Source: Chlorokybus atmophyticus (lineage: Eukaryota; Streptophyta; Chlorokybophyceae; Chlorokybales; Chlorokybaceae). Taken from it: a DNA stretch of 27,092 nt. Each line of letters opens with the position of its first letter. Position 1 is the stretch's first letter. Below are positions 1 through 9,435 of this stretch, one piece after another. The stretch lies in contig RHPI01002888.1 in assembly GCA_009103225.1 (NCBI GenBank), forward strand, positions 152,918 to 180,009. Reading direction: 5' to 3'. The notes under the pieces are model-generated. The model was not told the origin of the DNA, ran no database searches, and saw nothing but the letters and a program-made list of their open reading frames with translations. Position numbers and translations under genes: made by a program.

Positions 1-1176
1 GGGGGGGGGGGTTCGTAATAGGGGATTTTATATTCGCACAAATACGATAGCTCAAGCATTTATACATTAGGCTAAGCATATTGTAAAGGATCATATTTTA
101 AAATGCACGTATGCATTTACACGCGTCGCATGTAGCATTTGAAATGTGGTTGAACTGAACGGCCTAAAGAGGGATCCCTATTAAGGGGTTGTTTTCATAT
201 TGTTTTGCTTGCCCGATTGGCCTTATCCGTGTACCGTATAAATAGCCACTACTGTGTGTACATGTGTGGATGCTAAAATAAATACTAACTTTATATTGTA
301 TACCATATGTACACGCAGTCAGTACACCAGTGCAACACCAGTATTCATACGCTCAAACTTAATGAACATATAACGCTAAAGTGATGATGAATTGCTGTTC
401 TTCAGCGGTCTATAAGGCCAATAAATATCTTCAAAACACGTTGCGCATACGAGTTTATATGTGCGATTCAAGTTCTTGAAGATGCGATAAGTTATTAAGT
501 TTAAGTTATTTTGCTATTATCAATGTAAATGTTTAACCGAAATGCATAGGTTTAACAATGGTGTTGAAACCATGATTTTGGCATTCTATTTTTATGTATA
601 ATGTTTTCAGTGATGAGGATAATGTATACATTTAAAATTCGTCATTTTGATCGCTTATTCTGATCGTTAAAAATAAGCATATTTATGACATGTCATATAT
701 ATTTATCCAATATATATGTCATTACATCCTTAATGTATCTTTCATGTATGCTTGCATTGCTTTGCCAATGATATCTTGTTATGTGGGCTATGTTATGATA
801 TTTGAGTGTTGACATTCTGCATGCACACTTGTTGAGTCATAGTACGAAGTTATTTAAACAATATCAATGAGTATTATTATGACGTTGTGACCTTTGTAAA
901 CAACTTGTAAAACCGTTGAGTTCAATCTAAAAACCTTTTCCGTACCATTCAATGTTATGTGACATAGCATCTCAATTATATATTATAAGAATAGTAGTAC
1001 ATGCATTTGCACACAATAAAGCCACTCATAGATAAAGTTAATGGCTTTTGTAATCATTATATAGGAGCGCGTATGTTAGGTACACATAAGTTGTTTTTGC
1101 CGAATACGGCTACAACCATCATGAAACTTTTATTACTCACCGGTACGACCTCGTTCACAGCAAATTACCAATGTAT
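1..1176. other. AT-rich unassigned flank
   Basis: No convincing coding region is visible; the only open frame is a 68-codon stretch without a recognisable motif. The sequence is clearly more AT-rich than the retroelements that follow. It begins with a run of eleven G, which looks like a contig-edge or read artefact. It abuts the 3' LTR of element A at 1177, so it is the host sequence, or an older degraded element, into which A inserted. Confidence 0.6.
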
Positions 1177-1835
1177 TGTGATGGTGCTCGTGCCTTGTCT
1201 CTTGTGAGTTGCTCCAATCAACAACCCTCTCACCAAGGCACGGTATTCACACCGGAACCTCGCCCCCTCTGCCAAGCACACTCGCGCGCCCCGCCACTCG
1301 CGTACGCACGCGCACGCGCTCGAAGCTACACACCGACTTGTGTAGCGCCTTGTATTGTCACACAAGCAAGCACACACTAGTGGACACACGCTAGCAACCC
1401 CTGCTAACCACCGCCAAGCTTGCACACGAAAAATTAGGGAGTTAAAGGTTGTATTGCACAAAGTGATATGTCCTTTTTACATCTCCCAGTCTGCACATGC
1501 TACTATCCAGACATTTCTCGAGCTAGACGGAATCAGAAGCTAAGGTATCCTTGTAGAACACTTCTAGACCTTTCCTACGCACCAAGGAACTCTTCAAAAG
1601 ATGCCCATATGGCAAAGTTATACTATTTGGCGCCGGGCCCTTCCAGAAAATCTGGTCGAGTCCTTCTCGACTGGCCCTCCGGATTCTGGCGTCTTCTCGA
1701 CCAGTCCTGGGGCCGGTCGATATCTGTCGCAGACTCACAACTCACCGATATCCGCCATTAGTCATGAAAACATGATACTCGACAAATAAGGCCTAAAAGG
1801 TCATGAAATCATGAAATTTGACGCCGACTGTTACA
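1177..1835 (-). repeat. 3' LTR of element A
   Basis: Read on the minus strand it starts TGTAACAG and ends ATCACA, a TG...CA LTR of 659 bp. It is homologous to the 5' LTR of A' (11613-12284, plus strand) and to the partial 5' LTR of A (26495-26987). The coding-strand sequence just upstream is a purine run (1836-1850), as expected for a 3' LTR. The LTR contains a GC-rich alternating purine-pyrimidine tract near 1299-1319. Confidence 0.9.
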
Positions 1836-1850
1836 CTCCTCCCCCTCCTT
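1836..1850 (-). promoter_or_regulatory. Polypurine tract of element A
   Basis: On the minus strand the 15 bases directly before the LTR start are all purine (AAGGAGGGGGAGGAG). This is the expected plus-strand DNA primer of LTR-element reverse transcription. It fixes both the orientation of A and the inner edge of its 3' LTR. Confidence 0.88.
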
Positions 1851-1895
1851 ATGTGAGCTTCGGCCTTGAAGCTCGCGAGGTCGTCCTACTCGTCG

Positions 1896-2892
1896 TTACA
1901 GATACGCTTGCAAAATTTGACGTGCATTCGCCAGGTGCTCCTCCGGTTCCCAAGTGGCCGCATAGGGAAGCCCTTCCACTTCACTAAGTATTTGCGCACG
2001 TTGCGCACCAGTTTCTCCCCCACAATGTCCTCCACATCATTTTTCACCTAGTTGTCTATAGCCAACTCAGGTGGTGGACACGATGGTGGTTCTCCTCAAT
2101 ATGGTTTCAGCAAAGATATATGAAAGACAGGGTGGATGTGCATAGTCTCAGGTAGTTGCAACTTGTATGCGACGTCCTCGATCACCTTGATGAATCCAAA
2201 TGGTCCAAGCCAGTGTTCACTCAACTTGCGAACTTCAGCACGTAACTACAAGTTCTTCGCAGAAAGCAATACCATGTCACCTTCATTTCATGTAATGTGC
2301 CGGCGATGTGCGTTTGCGTACTGTTTTTGCCTGGTTTGCGCCATTAACAAAGCTTCTCCAGCCGCTTTAGTGATGTCAGCACATGTCTTCAAAAAGTCCC
2401 TCGCCACCTTAACATGCACATCTCCGTGTGGTACCCATGCTGTCAATGGATGCTGACCGTAATTCATTGGGAAGGGGGTAACGCCGGTGCTTTCATTCTT
2501 GTGATTGTTCATTGCGAATTCCGCCACTTCGAGTAATTCCGCCCAATTATCTTGTCATGCATTCACGTAGCATCGCAGCAATCACGCGATTTGCGCGCTC
2601 CGTTTGGCCATCCGTTTGTGGATGGAATGACGTGCTGAACTTTAATGTATTGCCTAACGCACTGTGCAGCGCCTCCCAAAATTTACTTGTGAATCTGGGG
2701 TCGCGATCCGTCACAATACTCCTTGGTAAGCCATGTGAGCGAAAGACATGCTTCAAAACCAATCGTGCTGCCTCCGGTGCAATGCAATCCTCGCGACATG
2801 GGGCTAAGCGCACCATTTTACTTGTTTTGTCCATGAACACCAGTATTGCGACATACCCGTCACGTGTCTTTGATAGTCCGACAATGAAGTTC
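1896..2892 (-). pseudogene. Element A integrase core and chromodomain (broken)
   Basis: The C-terminal two thirds of a Ty3/gypsy integrase, which inserts element DNA into chromosomes. Minus-strand translation gives a core with VTDRDPRFTS (second catalytic Asp) and [12 protein letters not shown] (catalytic Glu). A C-terminal segment with [12 protein letters not shown] follows, then a chromodomain (KYLVKWKGF ... TWEPEEHL, about 1899-2040) ending at TAA 1896-1898. Chromodomains of chromoviruses bind modified histone H3 and steer integration. The first catalytic Asp is Asn here (MNFIVG), the frame shifts between about 2527 and 2547 and again inside the chromodomain, and several stops are present. 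The integrase N-terminus lies beyond the B' insertion at 5189-5423. Confidence 0.85.
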
Positions 2893-2896
2893 ATAG
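2893..2896. repeat. Target-site duplication of B' (left)
   Basis: ATAG directly before TGTCGGG, repeated at 5185-5188. Removing 2897-5184 plus one copy restores continuity with the integrase sequence of element A, as judged against A'. Confidence 0.8.
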
Positions 2897-2946
2897 TGTC
2901 GGGTCGAGGAGAGTTAAGGGTCACGTTGTCTCGTGCCGCTTGAAGA
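2897..2946 (-). repeat. B terminal repeat of B'
   Basis: A 50-bp segment homologous to the repeats at 8805-8854 and 9386-9435 in the full element. It forms the 3' end of B' and joins the target-site duplication directly. It is diverged from the other two copies, which are identical to each other. Confidence 0.85.
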
Positions 2947-2963
2947 AAAGACATGCTTGCTGG

Positions 2964-2992
2964 ACATGCTACAGCAGCATGCTGTAGCATGT
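2964..2992 (-). other. Perfect 13-bp hairpin near the B' 3' end
   Basis: ACATGCTACAGCA and TGCTGTAGCATGT are exact reverse complements separated by GCA. It lies about 20 bp inside the B repeat and just before the deletion junction. The homologous place in the full element (about 9453-9480) keeps only a weaker ACATG/CATGT pairing. A role in RNA 3'-end formation or in the deletion is possible but unproven. Confidence 0.6.
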
Positions 2993-3010
2993 TTGGTGGT
3001 GTTAGTTGTG

Positions 3011-3836
3011 AATGGCTTGTGCAGTCTCGAAAGCTTCCTTGAGGGGTCTACTGTAGTTCAGTGTCAACGCGTCGACTCACTCACGGTGGGGTACATTCAG
3101 CCACGTACACCACTGTGGCTGCCTCCTCACTGACGATCCTGTATATCTTATAAATTGGTGTCCTTCGGTAGTCTTTCTAGCCGCGAATACAGCTGGAGAG
3201 GGTCCTCGTTGGGCTTCCGTCGAAAGCGTCTCAACTCCTCTACCTTGCTGGTGGTCTGGGGCGGGAAGGTACGCTGCAGTGCCGCGTACAAGTCCTTGAG
3301 AGGAGAGTCCGACATGATAGCACCAACGGTGATGGCTAGTGCGCACAACGCCACTGAGCCAAGTGTGAAAAAGCTGACTCTTGCTGGAGTATGCGAGCCC
3401 GGTGTTGGCGGTATTGGTGTTTCCGTTAGTAAGGCTGTCGCTTGTTGTTCAGCTTGCTGAGCCTCGATGACGACGGCGGTGAGTTTAAGCACTCTGGTCT
3501 GTTGGTCGGCCCTCTTGACCTCGACCTCTGCAGGTGTTGGCGGGCAACAACCAGCTCGGCTTCTTCGTCCTCTGCTTGTTACATGGCTTTGTTACATGGC
3601 TACGGCGCCCGCCCAGTGACTAGGGTTGGAGGGACCATTGCTGCTGAGGCAGCAGCTGCTGGGCTCTACGTCGGTGTAGGTGCTATAGTGCTGGCAAGCT
3701 CGCCATAGCCATCGACTCTGTGCAGCTCAGCAATGGACTGCCACACATCGTGCGCCTCATGATCAGAGTTCTGAGCCATGCTATGGAATGACACCTCATC
3801 TGACCAGTCCTTGTTCTTGAGGGCTTAAGCTGTCGC
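3011..3836 (-). pseudogene. B' gag capsid fragment
   Basis: Minus-strand translation gives LKDLYAALQRTFPPQTTSKVEELRRFRRKPNEDPLQLYSRLE in short overlapping stretches, closely matching the gag of element B at 23706-24782. Gag is the structural protein of the virus-like particle. The fragment starts mid-gag at the internal deletion (near 3010) and is broken by frameshifts and stops. Towards 3500-3836 it matches the Ala/Pro-rich middle of B gag. The zinc knuckles are deleted. Confidence 0.78.
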
Positions 3837-4078
3837 GAGTGAATAACTACTCACATGTAGGAGGTTGTGTGCGAGATGGACAACTATAATTATTCATGAC
3901 CAAAACGTGTGAATATCCATTGCTTGTATTCAGGGCATTTGGCCTGAATAATCAGCAATCGTAACAGCGACCTCTGCAGCCACGCAAGTGGCGAGTTCAA
4001 ACATAAAACAGATGAGTATTCAGGGCAAATGCGCTAAATTTTCAGAAATTCGGGGGGTCCAGAATTACCGGTGCAAGC
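3837..4078. mobile_element. Unidentified insertion of about 240 bp in B' gag
   Basis: Comparison with the B gag (25200-25260) shows continuity up to 3836 and from 4079 on, with about 240 bp of unrelated sequence between. The edges carry an imperfect duplication (GCTGTCGC on the left, GCTGCCGC on the right). Inside are two related motifs, near 3930 and 4017, that start TATTCAGGGCA. The first forms ATTCAGG ... CCTGAAT, a 7-bp stem. No terminal inverted repeats, coding region or poly(A) were seen. An 8-bp duplication would suit a hAT-type non-autonomous element, but this is a guess. Confidence 0.5.
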
Positions 4079-4385
4079 TTGCTGCCGCACCTTGGAGTGA
4101 AACTTGATGATGCACTCATCAAGTGGTGTGGTGCCCGCACTTCCGGAGAAGCGCAGGGAGTCGGTTGAGCTGAAAGGCTCCATTTCCTCGTCGTCACCGT
4201 CCGGAGGAGGTGGAGAAGCTCGCTGGCGAGGAGTGAAGTGGCATGAGGTGAAGCTAAAGACGGAGGGGGAGCCTCTGCTGCTACGGTAAGTGCTTCCTTC
4301 ACTTGCTCGTTCGTAGGTGAGGTTGGAGGTCGGGCTCCAGCTGCTAACCTCCCCTTCGTCTATTGGAGAACGGGGTGGGCTTGCT
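4079..4385 (-). pseudogene. B' gag N-terminal fragment
   Basis: Minus-strand translation gives SPIDEGEVSSWSPTSNLTYER followed by a Ser-rich stretch, matching the N-terminus of B gag (25141-25536). The position of the B start codon (ATGAGC) reads ATAGAGC here, so the start is lost, and two bases are missing shortly after. It cannot yield gag protein. Confidence 0.78.
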
Positions 4386-4670
4386 CTATAGCGGATGCGA
4401 TAGTGAAAGTGTATGAAAGGTAGAGTGTTTGTGCTATGCAAAGTTATCTCAATGCTACCACTCACTGCGCAAGTGCTTGTGCGCACTATGTGATGACAGT
4501 GATAGTGATGCACGAGGATGTCCAATCCAACTACAAGCGGCACTTTTGATGTGCTGGATGCAACCACACTCACTTTAGCAAAGGGTGACACTGTGAGTCA
4601 ACAAGCCACTACTATAAGTAGTGCTGTTTACACAGTTGTTTGCATGAGTGCAAATGTGTTACACTGTTAA
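4386..4670 (-). other. B' 5' untranslated leader
   Basis: About 285 bp between the A1 repeat and the gag start, homologous to 25537-25821 in B. No coding content. Directly after the A1 repeat there is no sequence resembling a tRNA primer site. It holds GGTGACACTGTGAGT (4584-4598), complementary at 14 of 15 positions to 4864-4878 in the A1 repeat. Confidence 0.75.
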
Positions 4671-5184
4671 CTGAGGTGAATAAGCAAGCAACACGTGGAT
4701 GCTATGCTCTGACTAATATAACAAGCACACCGCGACCAAGCGCACAGCAACGATAAGCACGGTGCACGCGAACATGCACAGTCTCTCACACGGTGAGGGG
4801 ATTCTTGGTAACCAGGACGGCGTGTTCGCAGTTCAAGTCGGTTTACAAGCTTCTAGTTTTCTCACTCACAGTGTCACTAGCTGATCTAGTGAACACCGCA
4901 ACTACTTATACAAGTCAAATTATGACTGTTCAGAACACAAGCTAACGGTCATATTTGGGCTACTTCTACAAGAAAGTCCCCCTCGATATAGAACATAGCG
5001 TGTAACTGAGTTCACAACTGAAGCATCTACGTGCCTATGTAGGCTACGGTTACGAGCTAGTCCAAGGTCATGATCTGGCTACTTGTCAGTGACGCGCGCG
5101 GGTTGGTATGCTAGTAGTCCAGGCGGGGGTCTTGATGTAAGCCTGCCCGATGCAGGCTGGCACACGAGGACAACGGGCATGACA
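4671..5184 (-). repeat. A1 terminal repeat of B'
   Basis: About 514 bp homologous to 25822-26350 and 8855-9383. It forms the 5' end of B' (minus strand, starting TGTCATGC) and joins the target-site duplication ATAG at 5185. It is noticeably diverged from both copies in B, so B' is not a recent sister copy. Confidence 0.88.
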
Positions 5185-5188
5185 ATAG
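5185..5188. repeat. Target-site duplication of B' (right)
   Basis: ATAG directly after CATGACA, matching 2893-2896. Confidence 0.8.
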
Positions 5189-5423
5189 TGACTTGCTCCC
5201 ATTTGGATGATGGTATTGGCAGCAGTTGAAGTAGCCCACCTGGCTTCTGATTACTGCCCTTTACTCTTTGCAAAGTGTCGCACAAGGCTACGTAGTAGTC
5301 ACGCACGTCTCTATGCATCTCCCGCCAATAAAAACGATGCTTCAAGCTTGCCAATGACCTCTCTAGCGCTGGGTGTCTAGCAATGGGGACATCATGCGCT
5401 TCCTTCATTATGCATACCCTCAT
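5189..5423 (-). pseudogene. Element A integrase N-terminal zinc domain (broken)
   Basis: Minus-strand translation gives HDVPIARHPALERSLASLKH, then FYWREMHRDVRDYYVALCDT, then LQRVKGSNQKPGG. This is the HHCC zinc-binding region of a gypsy integrase and the linker to the core. A' has CDACQRV at the same place, while here the second Cys is lost (CDTLQRV) and an extra Tyr codon is present. The gene continues across the B' insertion at 2892. Confidence 0.82.
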
Positions 5424-6110
5424 GTGTTAATGTTAGTTAATAGGGATGTACATGCGCCTGTGGTGCCAAGGAATTCTGTCCTTCAATGCCTAGTCACGGT
5501 GATCGCTTGCACTCCCTTTTCGTTTAACTCTTGCATCTTGCTTCTTCCTTCCACATCTTCATGTAACACGTCCCGTATTTGGTCTACTCACTCAGGCTGC
5601 ACTTGCGCGAGGACCTCCATCGCATTCGCTCGACTTAATGCATCGGCCACATTATTGGACGGTCTTGTACTTGATGTTAAAAACGCAAAGCTGAAAAAAC
5701 TCCAATCATTGTGCTTGTCTCCGATCTAAATGAGGCTGTGTTTGTAAGTACCTCAATGGAGAATGATCCGTCTCAAGCACAAACTTCTTGCCTTCTAAGC
5801 AACAACGCTATTGTCGTAGTGCCATTACTTGCGCCAAGAGCTCCTTCTGACGCACGGGGTAGTATAGCTCCGCATGACTCATTTTCTTGCTAAAGAACGC
5901 TACTGGTTGAAGGCCATTGCCGCGGTCTTGCTGCAAAACAGCTCCTATAGATGTGTCTAACGCGTCACAAGCCCAAACGAAGGGCTTTGCATGTCAGGGT
6001 GAACCAAGACTGGTGCCTTCGTTAATGCCTGCTTCAACATCAAAAATGCACGCTCCTCGCTTGCAGACAAGCTCCAAGGCTATTCTTTCTTGAGAAGGGT
6101 GGTTTAAGGT
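5424..6110 (-). pseudogene. Element A RNase H and linker (broken)
   Basis: Lies between the RT and integrase parts of A. Fragments in changing minus-strand frames match A' RNase H (14990-15500), for instance the stretch around the HPDM and FFSKK motifs near 5880-6000. RNase H removes the RNA template during reverse transcription. No continuous frame survives, and the first part (5424-5750) is recognisable only by position. Confidence 0.65.
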
Positions 6111-6905
6111 GCCGCGACATGCAAAAATCCCATAATAAACTTGCGATAAAAGCCGGCAAGGCTCCAAAACGACATCACCTTCACATTGGTCGGGGCTGGC
6201 CAATCACGCACCGCTTGAATCTTGCTTGGGTCGGACTTGATTCCCTCACGCGACACAATGTGGCCAAGGTACTCCACCTCTTCAAGCAAGAACTTGCACT
6301 TCTCCAGCTAAGCATACAACTTATGCTCCTTTGAACGCTGCAACACGCACCGTAAAAGTCGTATGTGCTCCTGTTTTGTCTTCGAAAACACCAAAATATT
6401 GTCGACGTAGACGAGCACTCCCTTGCCAATCAAATCAGCAAAGAATCCGTTCATCAGGCTTTGGAAAGGCCCCGGTGCGTTGGTGAGGCCAAAAGACATC
6501 ACCACCCACTCGTAGTGACCATAATGTGTATTACACGCGGTCTTCTCCATGTCCTCTGGCACAATGCGGATCTGGTGATACCCCCCCACAAGATCAAGTG
6601 TCGTGAGTATTGCGCACCTTGTAGCTGCTTCAGCAACTCATCAATTCGCGGTAGTGGAAAGCAAGTCTTGCTCGTAGTGTTGTTGAGAGCGCGGTAGTCT
6701 ACACACATGCGCAGTCCACCATTCTTCTTCCTCACAAACAAGATAGGCGCACCATATGGGTACTTACAAGGCCAAATGTAGCCTTGCTTGAGCAAGTCCA
6801 CTACTTCTCGCTCCGCCTCTTCAATCTCTAAAGGTGATAACTGCATACGGGCCGGTACGGTGGCTTGTGTACGCCCTCGACGAGCTCTGTTGCAAGGTCT
6901 ACATC
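6104..6905 (-). pseudogene. Element A reverse transcriptase (broken)
   Basis: Several overlapping minus-strand frames show gypsy RT blocks in order: GYIWPCKYPYGAPILFVRKK, CVDYRALNN, GGYHQIRIVPED, VMSFGLTNAP, VYVDNILVF and EYLGHIVSREGIK. The active-site YxDD box reads YVDN, so one of the two essential aspartates is gone in addition to the frameshifts. Reverse transcriptase copies element RNA into DNA in the virus-like particle. A' keeps YLDD at the same place. Confidence 0.87.
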
Positions 6906-7690
6906 TTATGGAGGTGGTAGACCAGGTAGTAGCCCGTCCACCATGATGTCCTTGAATTTCTTTAGGAGTTCACGCACCTCGGGGTCTGTTGTAGCCTCCG
7001 CTTTACTGGCGGTTTGTTGTGCTGTCTTGATCGCTTTCTCACGCACCACGCACAACCATGCACTTTTCGACTTTCGTGGGGATAGCCAATTCTTCAACTC
7101 CGCGTATGACACCTGAGGAATTGCAGACATATGGGGCTGTTCACCTCTTCCGGAGTCCACTCCCGCAATGCTTGCATCTTCCTTTGCCGTGATCGCTCTG
7201 CGTCGTCCCGATGCAGCTGCACAACCGCCCTTGCCGTTGTCGCTGGGGTGGTCTTCAGCTTCAATGGGGCAATTGCGTAAGCCATGTATGGTCTCTTGAC
7301 ATATGGTGAGCACGTGTCGCCGCCAATTGATGCTTGGATTGTGTTGATGTAGCCACGTGGACCCAACACTCCATCGAACCCATTTTTTAATGTGATGCAG
7401 CAAAATCGCATACGCTCACTCACTTGACCAATACGGATTTGCAGCTCTTTAATCATGAATGACGTTCCTTCAGCCCCAACAGGTTCTCTCCCGCAAGCGA
7501 GCCTAACTTCTCCTCCACGCCACGGCAAGAGCCATCTGAATCGCCGTGCAACAACTTCTGCCATGAATTGCTATTTGCTCCACTATCAATCATCAACTTG
7601 CACTCTCTCCATCTTCCTCCACCATTTCGAATGCGTGCTCGGACTTCCAAGTACTTTCGCGCTTCTTCACTAGCATAACTTACCACCATT
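6906..7690 (-). pseudogene. Element A protease and PR-RT linker (broken)
   Basis: The retropepsin motif LMIDSGANSN lies near 7567-7600, preceded by GRWRECK. The rest of the fold (MRFCCITLKNGFDGVLG) is in another frame near 7370-7420. The protease cleaves the Gag-Pol polyprotein. After it comes a linker containing ELKNWLSPRK and DPEVRELLKKFKDIMVDGL that leads into RT. At least two frameshifts separate these blocks. A' has the same arrangement with an unbroken protease. Confidence 0.82.
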
Positions 7691-8800
7691 AGAGTATACA
7701 TCGTTACCATGCCTCCGTGGTCATGAGTTCTTTCGCTTGAGCAATGTATTGGACAGTCCGGGCATGCAAAAGACTTCTTCCCATCCTTAGTAGTAGCCTC
7801 TTCACCTACTGAGGGCAGTCGTTTCCCTGCCGCACGCCGTTTTGCTCCATCGCGTTCACGCTGCGACGCATGTCTCGACCAGGCGCACGCTCCTCGCGCT
7901 CTCCTTGAACTGTTGAAGGCCATGTTCGGTGGGTCACACACGTAACACTTACGCACAGCACCAGCTGGACGCCGCTCAGTAGACCTTCTCATACCCTTAC
8001 GCGCATCGATCGCACTCACCACTATTGGTGTAGGTCCCGAGCTAGCCCCATGCTCATGTGTGGGTGTAAAAGCCGACTCTCTGCCCCTCCAAGCACACGC
8101 AAAGCCTTCTCGTGCCTGGTTGCTTGGCCCTCGTTGACGGTCACGCCTCGAATCAAACTTTAATGTCGTTGTCTTGAAATACAACGCATCCATCCAGGCA
8201 CTCCGCAATGCGTATCACCTCGGCTAGCGTTTTTGGGTTACGGAGCTCCACTTCCTTACGAGCAAGAGGCCTTTAAAAATCACGGGTGTACCTGTCCAGC
8301 TGCTCCTCCTTGGTCATGTTGGGAATGGACATCACCAAACGCTGAAACACAGCTGTGTACGCCATCACCGACTCGGCTTATGCAAACGAAGTCGGACTTC
8401 GTTTGCATAAGCGTTGCAAGTTGATTGCGCGCGGCCTTCACGCTTTCCATGGGAACAGATTGATGCTTAACCTTTGCTGCCAACTCTTTGTAGACAATGG
8501 CGCCGCCAACCCACTTGCAACACGCGTACACCGATGCCTCCACCATACAAGCGCAGCTTTATCGAGCGACGTTGCCGCCACCTCTACATGTAGATGCGCG
8601 GGCACCTCCGTAAGCTTCAGCCAAGAAGACATTTCAAAGACCCAGTCATCTACTGCATCTCCATCTTGTTGACCCTTGAATGGCTTTGGCTTTGGCACCT
8701 TCACATGCACGCGCGAGCTTGACACTATGAGAGCTTGTGCGTGCGCCATCGCACGCTCGTATGCCTCGCGTTATGCTTGTGCAGCCGCTTGCATGTGATG
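7691..8800 (-). pseudogene. Element A gag, main part (broken)
   Basis: Minus-strand translation gives SSSRVHVKVPKPKPFKGQQD, WVFEMSSWLKLTEVPAHLHV, ALVWWRHRCTRVASGL and MDALYFKTTTLKF, each closely matching A' gag (12379-13404). The zinc knuckle region keeps CYVC but the His and last Cys are lost by frameshift, so RNA binding would fail. The N-terminal coiled-coil part lies beyond the B insertion, at 26355-26440. Confidence 0.83.
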
Positions 8801-8804
8801 AAGA
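8801..8804. repeat. Target-site duplication of B (left)
   Basis: AAGA directly before TGTCGGG. The right copy at 26351-26354 is AAGC. Comparison with A' predicts AAGC as the original, so this copy has one substitution. Confidence 0.65.
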
Positions 8805-8854
8805 TGTCGGGTCGGGGGAAGTCGAGGGTCACACTGTCTCGGGCTGCTGCAGGG
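8805..8854 (-). repeat. B2 repeat, 3' terminus of B
   Basis: 50 bp identical to 9386-9435. It forms the extreme 3' end of B and joins the flank of element A directly. Together with A2 it makes a 579-bp terminal block whose coding-strand ends are TGTC and GACA. Confidence 0.88.
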
Positions 8855-9383
8855 GTGAGGTGAATGAGCAAGCAACACGTGGCTACTATGCTCTGACTGA
8901 TGCCAACAAGCACACTGCAACTAGGCACACCAGGCTCACAGCAATGACAAGCACGATGCACACACGAGCATGCACAGGCTCTCACACAGTGCGAGGATTC
9001 TTGGTAACCGGGATGGCGTGTTCGTAGTACAGGTCGTTTCACAAGCGCTTAGCTTTCTCACTCACAGTGTCACCAGCTGATCCGATGAACACTGTGACTA
9101 CTTATACAAGTCAAATCGTGACTGTTCAGAACATAAGCTAACGGTCATATCGAGGCTATTTTCACAGCGAATGTCACTCGATATAGAAAACAACTTATAA
9201 CTCAACTCACAACTGAACAGCTACGCGCGGTGCCTATGTAGGCTATGGTCGTGAGCTACCCTGAAGTCATGACCTAGCTACTGGTCAGGGACGCGCGCGC
9301 GTTGGTATGTTGGTAGGCCGGGCGACGGTTTCGATGTAGGCATGCCCGATGATGGCTGGTATGTGTGGGCACTAGGCATGACA
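8855..9383 (-). repeat. A2 repeat of B
   Basis: 529 bp, the same length as the A1 repeat at 25822-26350, with about 32 differences by hand count. It lies between B1 (with a GC dinucleotide between) and B2. Directly before it on the coding strand there is no polypurine tract, unlike a normal 3' LTR. Confidence 0.9.
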
Positions 9384-9385
9384 GC

Positions 9386-9435
9386 TGTCGGGTCGGGGGA
9401 AGTCGAGGGTCACACTGTCTCGGGCTGCTGCAGGG
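9386..9435 (-). repeat. B1 repeat of B
   Basis: 50 bp identical to B2 (8805-8854), placed at the inner side of A2. The bases beyond it (9436-9480) are homologous to the bases beyond the B repeat of B' (2947-2992), so B1 is in the native position and A2-B2 follows it. Confidence 0.88.

Larger units (their letters stand above)
2897..5184 (-). mobile_element. Element B': internal-deletion derivative of the B family
   Basis: A 2288-bp insertion in the integrase gene of element A, flanked by a perfect 4-bp duplication (ATAG). On the plus strand it begins TGTCGGG and ends CATGACA, the same termini as the full B element at 8805-26350. In coding order it contains the A1 repeat, a leader, decayed gag fragments, and then jumps near 3000-3010 to the last bases before the B terminal repeat. 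Protease, methyltransferase, RT, integrase and PHD are all absent. It also carries a foreign insertion of about 240 bp (3837-4078). It has one A repeat and one B repeat, with no A2 copy at its 3' end. It could be a mobilised non-autonomous derivative, or a full copy deleted after insertion. Confidence 0.85.

Noticed and set aside
1165-1461. Small open frames within the A-family LTRs (also 12036-12263 and 26565-26747)
   Set aside because: Similar Cys-rich peptides appear in all three LTR copies, but only because the LTRs are homologous. They start without good context and are interrupted or cut differently in each copy.
8855-9383. A2 as a separate solo-LTR insertion
   Set aside because: A solo LTR would have its own target duplication. 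The flanks are B1 plus GC on one side and B2 on the other, and B2 joins element A at the predicted break point, so A2 is part of element B.
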